Shown: piece after piece, positions 1 through 6,221 of the stretch | How the letters are laid out: each line of letters starts with the position of its first letter | How positions within the stretch are numbered: position 1 is the first letter of the stretch | Assembly: GCA_900551495.1 (NCBI GenBank) | Contig: URWG01000075.1 | Location: 1-8,702, forward strand | DNA length: 8,702 bases | Origin: an uncultured Eubacteriales bacterium | GTDB taxonomy: Bacteria; Bacillota; Clostridia; Oscillospirales; Oscillospiraceae | Reading direction: 5' to 3' | Notes under the pieces: generated by a model | What the model was told of the DNA's origin: nothing | The model's database searches: none | What the model saw: the letters and a program-made list of their open reading frames with translations, nothing else | Made by a program: the position numbers and the translations under genes

Positions 1-20
1 TGATAAGCGATAGTGCTGGC

Positions 21-100
21 GGCGGGGTGTACCCGCAAGCGGTATGCCCGCATCCGTAAGGCTCCTACGTCGCCAACGGCTGCGCAAAGGGCACCCCGCC
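21..100. repeat. Structured intergenic repeat bounded by 9-bp inverted repeats (copy 1 of repeat family B)
   Basis: The segment begins with GGCGGGGTG (21-29) and ends with its exact reverse complement CACCCCGCC (92-100). The core at 35-84 aligns without gaps to 4357-4406, with about 41 of 50 bases identical; the shared blocks are GCAAGCGG, CCGCATCCGTAAGGC and CGCCAACGGCTGCG. No convincing gene covers it. It looks like a dispersed non-coding palindromic element. Whether it is mobile cannot be told from this window. Confidence 0.6.
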
Positions 101-135
101 CTACGAGTTCTATTGGTGGAGAGAGATTTATTTTT

Positions 136-165
136 TTGACTGTTATACGAATTGGGTTGCATATC
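136..165 (+). promoter_or_regulatory. Weak sigma70-type promoter candidate upstream of the terminase genes
   Basis: TTGACT (136-141) matches five of six bases of the -35 consensus. CATATC (160-165), 18 bases downstream, matches only three of six of the -10 consensus. The stretch around it (about 125-180) is AT-rich compared with the genes, and it is the only such stretch before the first structural gene. The -10 match is poor, so this is a candidate only. Confidence 0.25.
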
Positions 166-189
166 GGGTTTTCTGCGTCCTCGGTTGAG

Positions 190-209
190 AGGGCGCTTTT
201 TTTCGCCCT
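190..209 (+). other. Small stem-loop in the leader of the small terminase gene
   Basis: AGGGCG (190-195) pairs perfectly with CGCCCT (204-209) around an 8-base loop that is mostly T. The T run lies in the loop rather than after the stem, so this is not a standard intrinsic terminator. It sits 15 bases before the ribosome-binding site GAGGTGA of the first gene and could affect translation or mRNA stability. No function is shown. Confidence 0.3.
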
Positions 210-239
210 TCGATTACGCTTTTGAGGTGATTTTTTGCA

Positions 240-674
240 ATGAATCCGAATTTGCCATCGGAAAAACGCCGCTTTGCCGCTGCTTATCTGCGCTGCTTTG
301 ACGCAGAACGGGCTGCGGCGGCGGTCGGACGGGAGGACGGGATCCGCCTCCTCTCTACACCGGCGGTACGGCGGGAGCTGGAGCTGCAGCGCGGGCAATA
401 CGACATTTGCAGGGGCGATGTGCTGCGGCGATTGGCACAGCTTGCCTTCGGGCGGGCAAACGACTGCGTGCGGCTGGTGCTGGAGGAGGCTCCCAATGTG
501 CAGACGCTGGAACTGAGTCTGCTGTCCGAGGTGAAGCGCAACGACAAGGGCACGGTCGAGATCAAGCTGGTGGACCGCCTGCGGGCGCTGGAGCAGCTGC
601 TTGATGCCGTTTCCGACGAGGGAGACCTTGCCGACGCGTTCTTTGCCGCGGCGGAGGATGTGGAGACGGCTTGA
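240..674 (+). CDS. terS: Phage terminase small subunit
   Basis: 144 aa. The small terminase subunit recognises phage DNA and hands it to the large subunit for packaging. The N-terminus has the usual small-terminase helix-turn-helix pattern: KRRFAAAYLRCFDAERAAAAVG (about residues 9-30, a variant of 'kqkkFvdeYl...nateAaiaAGy'), followed by LLSTPAVRREL. The middle carries the typical DVLRRLAQLAFGRANDCV block, and the C-terminal half ends in a VEIKLVDRLRALEQLL oligomerisation-type helix, which fits the Terminase_2 family (PF03592) by eye. The start is ATG 240 with GAGGTGA at 224-230, 9 bases upstream. It is the first gene of the head operon and overlaps terL by 4 bases. The length is normal for the family. 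The family assignment comes from pattern recognition and was not checked by a search. Confidence 0.85.
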   Translation: MNPNLPSEKRRFAAAYLRCFDAERAAAAVGREDGIRLLSTPAVRRELELQRGQYDICRGDVLRRLAQLAFGRANDCVRLVLEEAPNVQTLELSLLSEVKRNDKGTVEIKLVDRLRALEQLLDAVSDEGDLADAFFAAAEDVETA

Positions 675-1909
675 CCTTCTCCGAAAAACAGCGGATCGTG
701 CTCAACTGGTGGCGTCCGGGCAGCCGCTACGCCGAGAAGGAGGCAATCATCTGCGACGGCGCCGTTCGTTCGGGAAAGACACTCTGCATGGGGCTGAGCT
801 TCTTCCTGTGGGCGTGCAGCAGCTTCCGCGGTGCCCGCTTCGGCATTTGCGGAAAGACGATCGCGTCGCTGCGGCGCAATGTGCTGGCAGAGCTGCTGCC
901 CAAGCTGCGTGCCATCGGCTTTTCCGCGGTCGAGCGGCGGACGGAAAACCTTGTGCAGGTGACCTTCCGCGGCAGGAGCAACGACTTTTACATCTTCGGC
1001 GGGCGCGACGAAAGCTCCGCTTCGCTGATCCAAGGCATTACCTTTGCGGGAATTCTGCTCGATGAGGCGGCGCTGATGCCGCGCTCGTTCGTGGAGCAGG
1101 CGTGCGCCCGCTGCTCGGTGACGGGCAGCCGACTGTGGTTTAACTGCAATCCCGAGGGACCGCATCACTGGTTCTACACCGAGTGGATTCAAAACGCGGA
1201 GGAGCGCAACTGCCTGTATCTGCATTTTACGATGGAGGACAATCCCTCGCTCTCGCCCGCCATTCGGCAGCGCTACGAGCGACTGTACAGCGGCGTGTTC
1301 TTTCGGCGGTTCGTACTGGGGCAATGGGTCGCTGCGGAGGGGCGCATTTATGATTTCTTCGACGCGACGACCGCACCGCCGCCCCCGCCGCCGCCCTTCC
1401 GACAGTGGTACATCTCCTGCGATTACGGGACGGTGAATCCCGCGTCGTTCGGGCTTTGGGGGCTGAAGGACGGCGTGTGGTACCGCGTGAAGGAGTTCTA
1501 CTTCGACTCGCGGCGCGAAATGCGGCAGATGACGGACGCGGAGTACGCTGCGGCACTGCGGGAGCTTGCAGACGGGCGTCCGATCAGCGCCGTTGTTGTG
1601 GACCCCTCGGCGGCGAGCTTTTTGGAGCTGCTGCGGCGCGAGGGGTGGAACGTGAAGCGGGCGGACAACGACGTGCTCTCGGGCATTCGCCACACGTCCG
1701 ACCTGCTCAAGGCGGGGAGAATCGTGATCTGCGACACCTGCGCCGACTGCCTGCGGGAGATCGAGCAATATGTCTGGGACCCGAAGGCGGGGAAGGACAC
1801 CGTGAAAAAGGAGCATGACCACGCGATGGACGATATGCGTTATTTTGTTTCCACCGTGCTTTGCAGAAGCTGCGCGCCGGTTGCCGCAAGAGCCGTGCGG
1901 CGCGGGTAG
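671..1909 (+). CDS. terL: Phage terminase large subunit (packaging ATPase and nuclease, PBSX/XtmB-like)
   Basis: 412 aa. This is the motor that pumps DNA into the procapsid through the portal and cuts the concatemer. The N-terminal ATPase domain has Walker A GAVRSGKT (residues 30-37) and Walker B ILLDE (128-132). After a linker of seven consecutive prolines (236-242) comes an RNase H-like nuclease domain with the expected acidic residues: D251 in SCDYGT, D311 in VVVDPS, and D387/D388 in HAMDDMRY. The start is TTG 671, which shares bases with the TGA of terS (TTGA overlap); GGAG at 662-665 is the likely ribosome site, and no ATG gives the full N-terminus. The length (about 400-430 aa expected) and all catalytic positions suggest a working enzyme. 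The C-terminal tail (about 396-412, Cys/Arg/Ala-rich) has no recognisable motif. Confidence 0.93.
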   Translation: MTFSEKQRIVLNWWRPGSRYAEKEAIICDGAVRSGKTLCMGLSFFLWACSSFRGARFGICGKTIASLRRNVLAELLPKLRAIGFSAVERRTENLVQVTFRGRSNDFYIFGGRDESSASLIQGITFAGILLDEAALMPRSFVEQACARCSVTGSRLWFNCNPEGPHHWFYTEWIQNAEERNCLYLHFTMEDNPSLSPAIRQRYERLYSGVFFRRFVLGQWVAAEGRIYDFFDATTAPPPPPPPFRQWYISCDYGTVNPASFGLWGLKDGVWYRVKEFYFDSRREMRQMTDAEYAAALRELADGRPISAVVVDPSAASFLELLRREGWNVKRADNDVLSGIRHTSDLLKAGRIVICDTCADCLREIEQYVWDPKAGKDTVKKEHDHAMDDMRYFVSTVLCRSCAPVAARAVRRG

Positions 1910-1972
1910 CGGGGCTTGGGACAGGGCGCTTTGGAATAACAGCCCGATTTTTGAGAAGGGAGGTAATTTTAC

Positions 1973-3106
1973 ATGAAGCGAAAACAAAAGCCGACGGTGG
2001 CTTCGGCGGCGACGCAGCTCAGAAGCGCTCTGCCGCAGCCGTTCTCGGCACTGGGAAACACGATCCCCCTCGGCGGAAGCGAGGCGCGGCTGTATATGTC
2101 GCTGCGCGAGTCCCTGCCGATCATTGATGCGGCGATCACAAAGCTGGTACGGCTGGTCGGCGGGTTTACCGTCGAGTGCACGGAGGGGCAGGCGGGGCTG
2201 CGTGAGTTTCTGCGCACCGTTCCCTGCGGGCGGGGACAGCGCGGCATTCACAGCTTCCTTTCGGCGTATCTTGACAGCTTGCTGACCTACGGGCGGGCAA
2301 TCGGCGAGATGGTCGTTTGGGAGCGGCAGCTCGCGGCGGTCTGCTGGGGCGATGTGACGGCGGTGCAGATCAAGGAGGGCGACTCGCCGCTGGAGGTGAC
2401 GCTTTGCGCTCCGGATGCTGCGGGACAGCTCCGCGCACTGCCGCGGCAGCATCTGCTCCTGCTGACGACGCTCAATCCCGAGGCGGCGCATCCCTACGGC
2501 GTTTCCCTGCTGCGGAGTATGCCGTTTCTTGCCGACATTCTGCTGAAGATCTATCGGACCGTCGGCGTGAACTGGGAGCGGGCGGGGAATGTGCGGTACG
2601 CCGTGGTATGCAAGCCGTCGGGCGACAGCATTGAGCGTGCCGCTGCCGGAGAACACGCAGAGGTGATCGCGCGGGAGTGGTCCGAAGCCATGCAGGACAG
2701 CAAAAACGGCACGGTGCGCGATTTTGTTGCGGTCGGCGACGTCTCCGTCAAGGTCATCGGCGCGGACGGGCAGATCTTAGATTCCGAGGTTCCGGTGCGG
2801 CAGATATTGGAGCAGCTGATCGCGAAAACGGGGCTGCCGCCGTTTATGCTGGGGCTGAGCTGGGCTAGCACCGAACGTATGAGTCAGCAGCAGGCGGATA
2901 TGCTCACCAGCGAGCTTTGGTCGATCCGCCGCGCCGTAGAGCCTGCGTTGGAGCGCATCTGCGAGCTGTGGCTGCGGCTGAACGGCTGCTCCTGCACGCC
3001 GCGCATCTGCTGGGACGACATCAGCTTGCAGGACCTTGTGGAGGAGGCGCAGGCGGCGCTGTACCGTGCGCAGGTGCGGCAGTTGGAAAACAACGGAAAA
3101 TCTTAA
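1973..3106 (+). CDS. Phage portal protein
   Basis: 377 aa. The portal forms the dodecameric ring at one capsid vertex through which DNA enters and to which the neck binds. Typical portal segments appear in order: ESLPIIDAAITKLVRLVGG (about 46-64), DSLLTYGRAIGEMVV (101-115), NPEAAHPYGVSLLRSMPF (168-185), then IAKTGLPPFMLGLSWAST (283-300), which corresponds to the clip/stem region 'iA..lGvPp.llG'. A long helical stretch (about 302-336) follows, and a helical tail ends the protein. ATG 1973 has a very strong ribosome site (AAGGGAGGT, 1957-1964) eight bases upstream, so the start is secure. A 63-base gap separates it from terL. It is at the short end for portals, and no minor head (SPP1 gp7/MuF-type) gene follows it. 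The exact portal subfamily is not resolved. Confidence 0.85.
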   Translation: MKRKQKPTVASAATQLRSALPQPFSALGNTIPLGGSEARLYMSLRESLPIIDAAITKLVRLVGGFTVECTEGQAGLREFLRTVPCGRGQRGIHSFLSAYLDSLLTYGRAIGEMVVWERQLAAVCWGDVTAVQIKEGDSPLEVTLCAPDAAGQLRALPRQHLLLLTTLNPEAAHPYGVSLLRSMPFLADILLKIYRTVGVNWERAGNVRYAVVCKPSGDSIERAAAGEHAEVIAREWSEAMQDSKNGTVRDFVAVGDVSVKVIGADGQILDSEVPVRQILEQLIAKTGLPPFMLGLSWASTERMSQQQADMLTSELWSIRRAVEPALERICELWLRLNGCSCTPRICWDDISLQDLVEEAQAALYRAQVRQLENNGKS

Positions 3107-3117
3107 GGAGGACAGCA

Positions 3118-4026
3118 ATGAACATTCGCAAGGAGGCTGCGCTGGTCGGCTCCGGCACACCGGACGAGGAGCAGCTTCAAAAAATCAATGCGCTTGCCAA
3201 GACACCGCTGCGGGCAGAGGAGGTCTACTCGTTCCGCGTGCGGCTGTGCGACGATCAGCCGGACCGCGACAACGAGCGCTTTGACACGGCGGCGCTACCT
3301 GTGCTGGCGGAGCTTTTCTATGGAAAGACGGGAATTTTTGACCACAACTGGTCGGCGGAGGGACAGGTCGCCCGCATTTATCAGACGGAGGTCTGCGACG
3401 CGGACGGCGTGCGCTTCCTCTGCGCCGACTGCTACATGCTGCGGACGGAGAAGAATGCCGCGCTGATCGCCGACATCGAGGGCGGGATCAAAAAGGAGGT
3501 TTCCGTCGGCTGCGCGATGTCGGAGACGAGGTGCAGCATCTGCGGCGCACAGTACGGGAGCTGTGAGCACCGAAAGGGCGTCGTTTACGGCGGAGAGAGC
3601 TGCTACGCGGTGCTGTGTGCGCCCACCGATGCCTATGAATTTTCCTTCGTCGCTGTCCCCGCACAGCGGGAGGCGGGCGTGATGAAGGCGGCGGAAGGGG
3701 GTGGAGAAATGTCACTGGAAGAGCTGGTGAAAAAGTCGGGCACGCCGACGCTCGTCGATCGTCTGCGCATGCTGGAGCAGGAGGCGGCGTTCGGGCGGCA
3801 GTGTCGGGACAGCCTTTTGGAGCAGACTGTTGCGGCGGGCGTTGCACTGGATTTCGGCGCGGATGCCGATGTGCTGCGCAAGTCGTTCGGGGCGCTGAGC
3901 TATGAGGAGCTGGTTGCGCTGAAGTCGGCAATGGACAAGCGGCTTGCGGTTCTGTTTCCTGCGGGTACGCAGCTTCCAAACGGAGCGGCTGCGGCGGACG
4001 GGCTGGACGCGGATTACCTGATTTAG
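3118..4026 (+). CDS. HK97-type prohead protease with Cys/His insertion and possible fused scaffold domain
   Basis: 302 aa. Prohead proteases cleave scaffold and the capsid N-terminal region during maturation. Likely catalytic positions are H76 in FDHNW and S129 in KEVSVGC, 53 residues apart, close to the HK97 gp4 spacing; DAYEFSFVAVPAQ (171-183) is the conserved C-terminal strand and may supply the acidic partner (E173). Between these lies a CSICG...CEH cluster (C139, C142, C149, H151) that looks like a zinc knuckle. Residues about 198-302 are separate in character (helical, charged, then Ala/Gly-rich) and may act as scaffold. The start is ATG 3118 with AAGGAGG (3105-3111) six bases before it, overlapping the portal stop codon; the frame is open further upstream, but that would overlap the portal gene and lacks a comparable site. 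The protease call is firm; the scaffold role is inference. Confidence 0.82.
   Translation: MNIRKEAALVGSGTPDEEQLQKINALAKTPLRAEEVYSFRVRLCDDQPDRDNERFDTAALPVLAELFYGKTGIFDHNWSAEGQVARIYQTEVCDADGVRFLCADCYMLRTEKNAALIADIEGGIKKEVSVGCAMSETRCSICGAQYGSCEHRKGVVYGGESCYAVLCAPTDAYEFSFVAVPAQREAGVMKAAEGGGEMSLEELVKKSGTPTLVDRLRMLEQEAAFGRQCRDSLLEQTVAAGVALDFGADADVLRKSFGALSYEELVALKSAMDKRLAVLFPAGTQLPNGAAAADGLDADYLI
3709..4026 (+). CDS. Possible separate scaffold protein from an internal in-frame start in the protease gene
   Basis: ATG 3709 is codon 198 of the protease gene and is preceded by a purine-rich GGGGGTGGAG (3697-3706) that can serve as a ribosome site. It would give a 105-aa protein starting MSLEELVKKSG, mostly helical and charged, ending exactly with the protease. 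A nested scaffold made from the 3' part of a protease gene is known in phage lambda (C and Nu3). The boundary falls after a Gly-rich hinge (AAEGGGE), just where the protease core ends. Nothing in the sequence proves that this start is used. Confidence 0.3.
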   Translation: MSLEELVKKSGTPTLVDRLRMLEQEAAFGRQCRDSLLEQTVAAGVALDFGADADVLRKSFGALSYEELVALKSAMDKRLAVLFPAGTQLPNGAAAADGLDADYLI

Positions 4027-4056
4027 GGGAGACTGCGGGGGAGGAGGACCATCTCA

Positions 4057-4088
4057 GGCGCTTCGCGCCGACTCTCCCGGAGGGGGAG
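4057..4088. repeat. Pair of small hairpins, first piece of the repeat cluster
   Basis: GGCGC (4057-4061) pairs with GCGCC (4065-4069) around TTC, and CTCCC (4074-4078) pairs with GGGAG (4084-4088). The text TCTCAGGCGCTTCGCGCCGA followed by a GGGGGAGCC end resembles dispersed Clostridia intergenic palindromes as I remember them. Only this one copy occurs in the window. Confidence 0.4.
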
Positions 4089-4110
4089 CCGAGGGGCGAC
4101 GGGGTGATAA

Positions 4111-4268
4111 CAACCCCTCAGTCAAAGCTTCGCTGACAGCTCCGGTTGCGGTGCCCAAAATTTCTAATTCGCAAAAGCTCATGAAATTTTGACCGCTGCC
4201 CCTCCTTTTTGCTCGCTGTATCCGCCACAGGCGGCGCTCGCAAACGTCCCCCCTTACACAGGGGAGCC
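4111..4268 (+). repeat. Composite palindromic repeat, copy 1 of family A
   Basis: The element runs from CAACCCCTCAGTCA to CTTACACAGGGGAGCC. Bases 4134-4268 match 7855-7989 without gaps, with only two differences in 135 bases (at 4174 and 4218). Contents in order: a hairpin GTCA..AGC-TTC-GCT..GAC (4121-4137), a 9-bp inverted repeat CAAAATTTC/GAAATTTTG (4156-4164 and 4183-4191), a 5-bp hairpin CCGCC-ACA-GGCGG (4222-4234), and the CCCCT/AGGGG end hairpin. The middle 110 bases or so seem to interrupt a simpler palindrome. It is non-coding. Confidence 0.8.
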
Positions 4269-4324
4269 TTGGGGCGGTGCTTATGGGCGTCCAGCCTTCA
4301 CAGAGGAGCCGAGGGACGATGGGG

Positions 4325-4420
4325 CGAGATTGCCACGACCCCTTCGGGCTCGACCGGCAAGCGGAGTGTCCGCATCCGTAAGGCAGCAGAGCCGCCAACG
4401 GCTGCGACATCGCAATGACA
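4325..4420. repeat. Nested repeat: family B core (4357-4406) inside an ATTGC...GCAAT palindromic element
   Basis: The outer ends GAGATTGCCACG (from about 4326) and CGCAATGACAC (to about 4422) look like the two halves of a common Firmicutes intergenic palindrome, with ATTGC at 4329-4333 and GCAAT at 4413-4417. Between them sits the 50-base core shared with 35-84 (about 41/50 identical). The arrangement suggests one repeat inserted into another. That the outer element is a known palindrome is from memory and was not searched. Confidence 0.5.
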
Positions 4421-4514
4421 CGGGTGAGGGCAGAACTCTGTATGCCGTCTTGATGACAGGAACAAGCATTTACATCTACTCATTTACTTAAAACTATTTT
4501 TCGGAGGTAATATT

Positions 4515-4853
4515 ATGATTTCTTATCAGTCGATCGCGCAGGAATGTGCGACCTTTAACACCAACACGCAGCTTACCGTCGGCGCTCCCTGCAAAATGGG
4601 CTACAACAACGCGGTCATCAAGCCGATGAAGGACGAGCCGTTTATCGGTGTCGTCCTTTGGCAGCGGAATTCTTATGCTACCGTCGCGCTGCGCGGCTTC
4701 GTGACCGTCAAGTACTCCGGTACCGCGCCTGCCGTCGGCAGAACCGGTCTGTATGCCGGCGAGGACGGTACCGTGGTCGCCGCCGAGGGTGCGCCGATCT
4801 ATTTGGTCGTGGAGACCAACACCGTGGACAAGACCGTCACGTTCCTGATGTAA
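4515..4853 (+). CDS. Small beta-rich protein, probable capsid decoration protein
   Basis: 112 aa. It is probably a head-decoration protein that binds outside the capsid lattice and stabilises it. The sequence is mostly alternating hydrophobic/polar strands with glycine turns (GVVLWQRNSYATVALRGFVTVKY, then PAVGRTGLYAGEDGTVV and YLVVETNTVDKTVTFLM) and no catalytic motif, reminiscent of DUF2190-type or other small decoration proteins. The gene lies 22 bases before the capsid gene, the usual place for such a protein. ATG 4515 has GGAGGT (4503-4508) six bases upstream. It is the first gene after the repeat cluster. The role is inferred from position and strand-rich character; the family is not firmly recognised. 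Confidence 0.6.
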   Translation: MISYQSIAQECATFNTNTQLTVGAPCKMGYNNAVIKPMKDEPFIGVVLWQRNSYATVALRGFVTVKYSGTAPAVGRTGLYAGEDGTVVAAEGAPIYLVVETNTVDKTVTFLM

Positions 4854-4875
4854 TTTTTTGAGGAGGTTTATTTCG

Positions 4876-5889
4876 ATGGCTTTTGACAACATCAAGCTGG
4901 AAAAGGGTATGTATCACGAGGGCAACAAGCCCTTTACGCAGGTTTTGGAGGAGCTTGACCCCTCAGAAAACTACAAGGGTACCGCGCTGGAGGGCACCGA
5001 CGCCTTCCAGCGTCAGCTCAAGCGCTTCGGGATTCGAGTCAAGGGCTCGGCATCCGACCCCGTGGAAAAGTTTTTCTCGACCTTTGAGTCGTCTGTTCTG
5101 TTCCCCGAGTTTATCGCCCGCGTCGTCCGTCAGGGCATGGAGGAGAGCAACATCCTGCCCTCTATCGTTGCGACCGTGACGAAGATCGACGCGATGGATT
5201 ACCGCAGCATCTTCTCCGTCCCTGCCCGAAACGACAAGCGCCTTGCCGAGGTTGCCGAGGGCGCGACGATCCCCGCGACCTGTATCCGCACGCGGGAGGA
5301 CGTTGTGCATCTGCAAAAGCGCGGGAGAATGCTCGTCGCGTCCTATGAGGCGCTCCGCTTCCAGAAGCTCGACCTGTTCTCCGTGATGCTGCGGCAGATC
5401 GGTGCATTCATCCATCAGGCGCATCTTGAGGATGCCGTTGAAATTCTGACCGATAACTGCGACGCCTTTGAGGTCGGCACAAATCCGATCACCGAGGGCA
5501 CGACGACCTTCTCCTACAGCGCGTTGATCGATTTTTGGACGCAGTTCCATCCCTACGAGGTCACGACGCTGCTCGTAGGCAAAAACGCCATGCGGGAGCT
5601 TCTGAAGCTCAAGGAGTTCCAAAATCCCGCGACGGGTCTGAACTTCCAGGCGACGGGCAAGCTCACGACCCCCATCGGCGCGGAGCTGCTGCGCACCGAC
5701 GCGGTGGACACGGACATGATCGTTGCGCTTGACCGCCGCTACGCGCTGGAAATGGTGCAGGCGGGCGACGTCACCGTGGAATATGACAAGCTGATCGATC
5801 GCCAGCTCGAACGTGCGGCGATCACCTCGATCTGCGGCTTTGCCAGACTGTTCGGCGATGCGGCGAAGCTGCTGGGGCTGCATAAATGA
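4876..5889 (+). CDS. Major capsid protein (HK97 fold)
   Basis: 337 aa. It forms the icosahedral shell. Recognisable features are an N-terminal arm with helices (about 1-50, possibly removed by the upstream protease), then a block with DPVEKFFSTFESSVLFPEFIARVVRQG typical of Firmicutes capsid proteins, a strand-rich middle around GATIPATCIRTREDVVHLQKRGRMLVASYEALRF (the HK97 P/E-loop transition), and a C-terminal A-domain with TTLLVGKNAMREL and GAELLRTDAVDTDMIVALDRRYALEMV. The start is ATG 4876 with AGGAGGT (4861-4867) eight bases before it; a TTG six codons upstream is in frame but overlaps the ribosome site and is rejected. Arginine codon CGG is rarer here than in the terminase gene, fitting high expression. 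It overlaps the next gene by 4 bases (ATGA). Confidence 0.88.
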   Translation: MAFDNIKLEKGMYHEGNKPFTQVLEELDPSENYKGTALEGTDAFQRQLKRFGIRVKGSASDPVEKFFSTFESSVLFPEFIARVVRQGMEESNILPSIVATVTKIDAMDYRSIFSVPARNDKRLAEVAEGATIPATCIRTREDVVHLQKRGRMLVASYEALRFQKLDLFSVMLRQIGAFIHQAHLEDAVEILTDNCDAFEVGTNPITEGTTTFSYSALIDFWTQFHPYEVTTLLVGKNAMRELLKLKEFQNPATGLNFQATGKLTTPIGAELLRTDAVDTDMIVALDRRYALEMVQAGDVTVEYDKLIDRQLERAAITSICGFARLFGDAAKLLGLHK

Positions 5890-6221
5890 ACCTCTACGAC
5901 GAGACGCTGCAGGCTGCCGTGAGGCTTTACGGCGAGGCGGAGGAGAATCTGCCCCTGCTGTGCAGCGCGGCGGTCGATTCCTACACGGCGCGGCTGCGCG
6001 AGGGGGTGACGGCGGAGGATTGTGCCGAGGTGCTATCCACTGCCGCCGCACTGGTTGCGGTGGCAACGCTGCGCTGCGGCGGTACAATATCCGACTTTTC
6101 CGCCGCTGCCGTCTCCGTTCGCTTCACTGACGGCGCGGAGGGGTTTATTGCGGCGGCGGAGCGGATGATGGCGCCTTATTTGGCACCGTCGGGCTTTGCG
6201 TTTCGGAGCGTGCGCGGATGA
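5886..6221 (+). CDS. Head-tail connector protein (gp6/adaptor-like)
   Basis: 111 aa. Small mostly helical proteins directly after the capsid gene usually form the adaptor ring under the portal. This one begins with MNLYDETLQAAVRLYG, has an Ala-rich central helix (AEVLSTAAALVAVATLRCGG) and a short strand region (TISDFSAAAVSVRF) before a last helix. The ATG shares ATGA with the capsid stop; only a weak GGGG (5874-5877) precedes it, so translation is probably coupled to the capsid gene. The assignment rests on size, helix content and gene order. Confidence 0.6.
   Translation: MNLYDETLQAAVRLYGEAEENLPLLCSAAVDSYTARLREGVTAEDCAEVLSTAAALVAVATLRCGGTISDFSAAAVSVRFTDGAEGFIAAAERMMAPYLAPSGFAFRSVRG

Larger units (their letters stand above)
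4027..4514. other. 488-base gene-free gap filled with palindromic repeats
   Basis: No reading frame here has a ribosome site or a recognisable protein pattern. The stretch is made of at least three repeat pieces (4057-4088, 4111-4268 and about 4325-4420, listed separately), followed by a more AT-rich 75 bases (about 4440-4514) leading into the next gene. It splits the head operon into a packaging/prohead half and a capsid/neck half. A promoter for the capsid gene could lie in the AT-rich end, but I see no good -35/-10 pair. Confidence 0.7.

Noticed and set aside
13..225. 70-codon + strand frame in the leader
   Set aside because: It runs through the repeat at 21-100, has no ATG or ribosome site and resembles no protein.
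284..2656. 790-codon open frame on the minus strand opposite terS, terL and the start of the portal gene
   Set aside because: Its product is rich in Arg, Pro, His and Ala with no domain, and the opposite strand carries three clear phage genes. It is a by-product of GC-rich third positions.
4054..4491. Several 60-118 codon frames on both strands in the repeat cluster
   Set aside because: They read through palindromic repeats, lack ribosome sites and are not kept in the second repeat copy.
4450..4497. Possible promoter for the decoration/capsid genes
   Set aside because: TTGATG (4450) and TTTACA (4469) could be -35 boxes, but every matching -10 is poor, and the second would start RNA on top of the ribosome site.
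4963..6087. 374-codon open frame on the minus strand opposite the capsid gene
   Set aside because: It has low-complexity Arg/Pro-rich text, no ribosome site and no family pattern; the + strand capsid protein explains the region.
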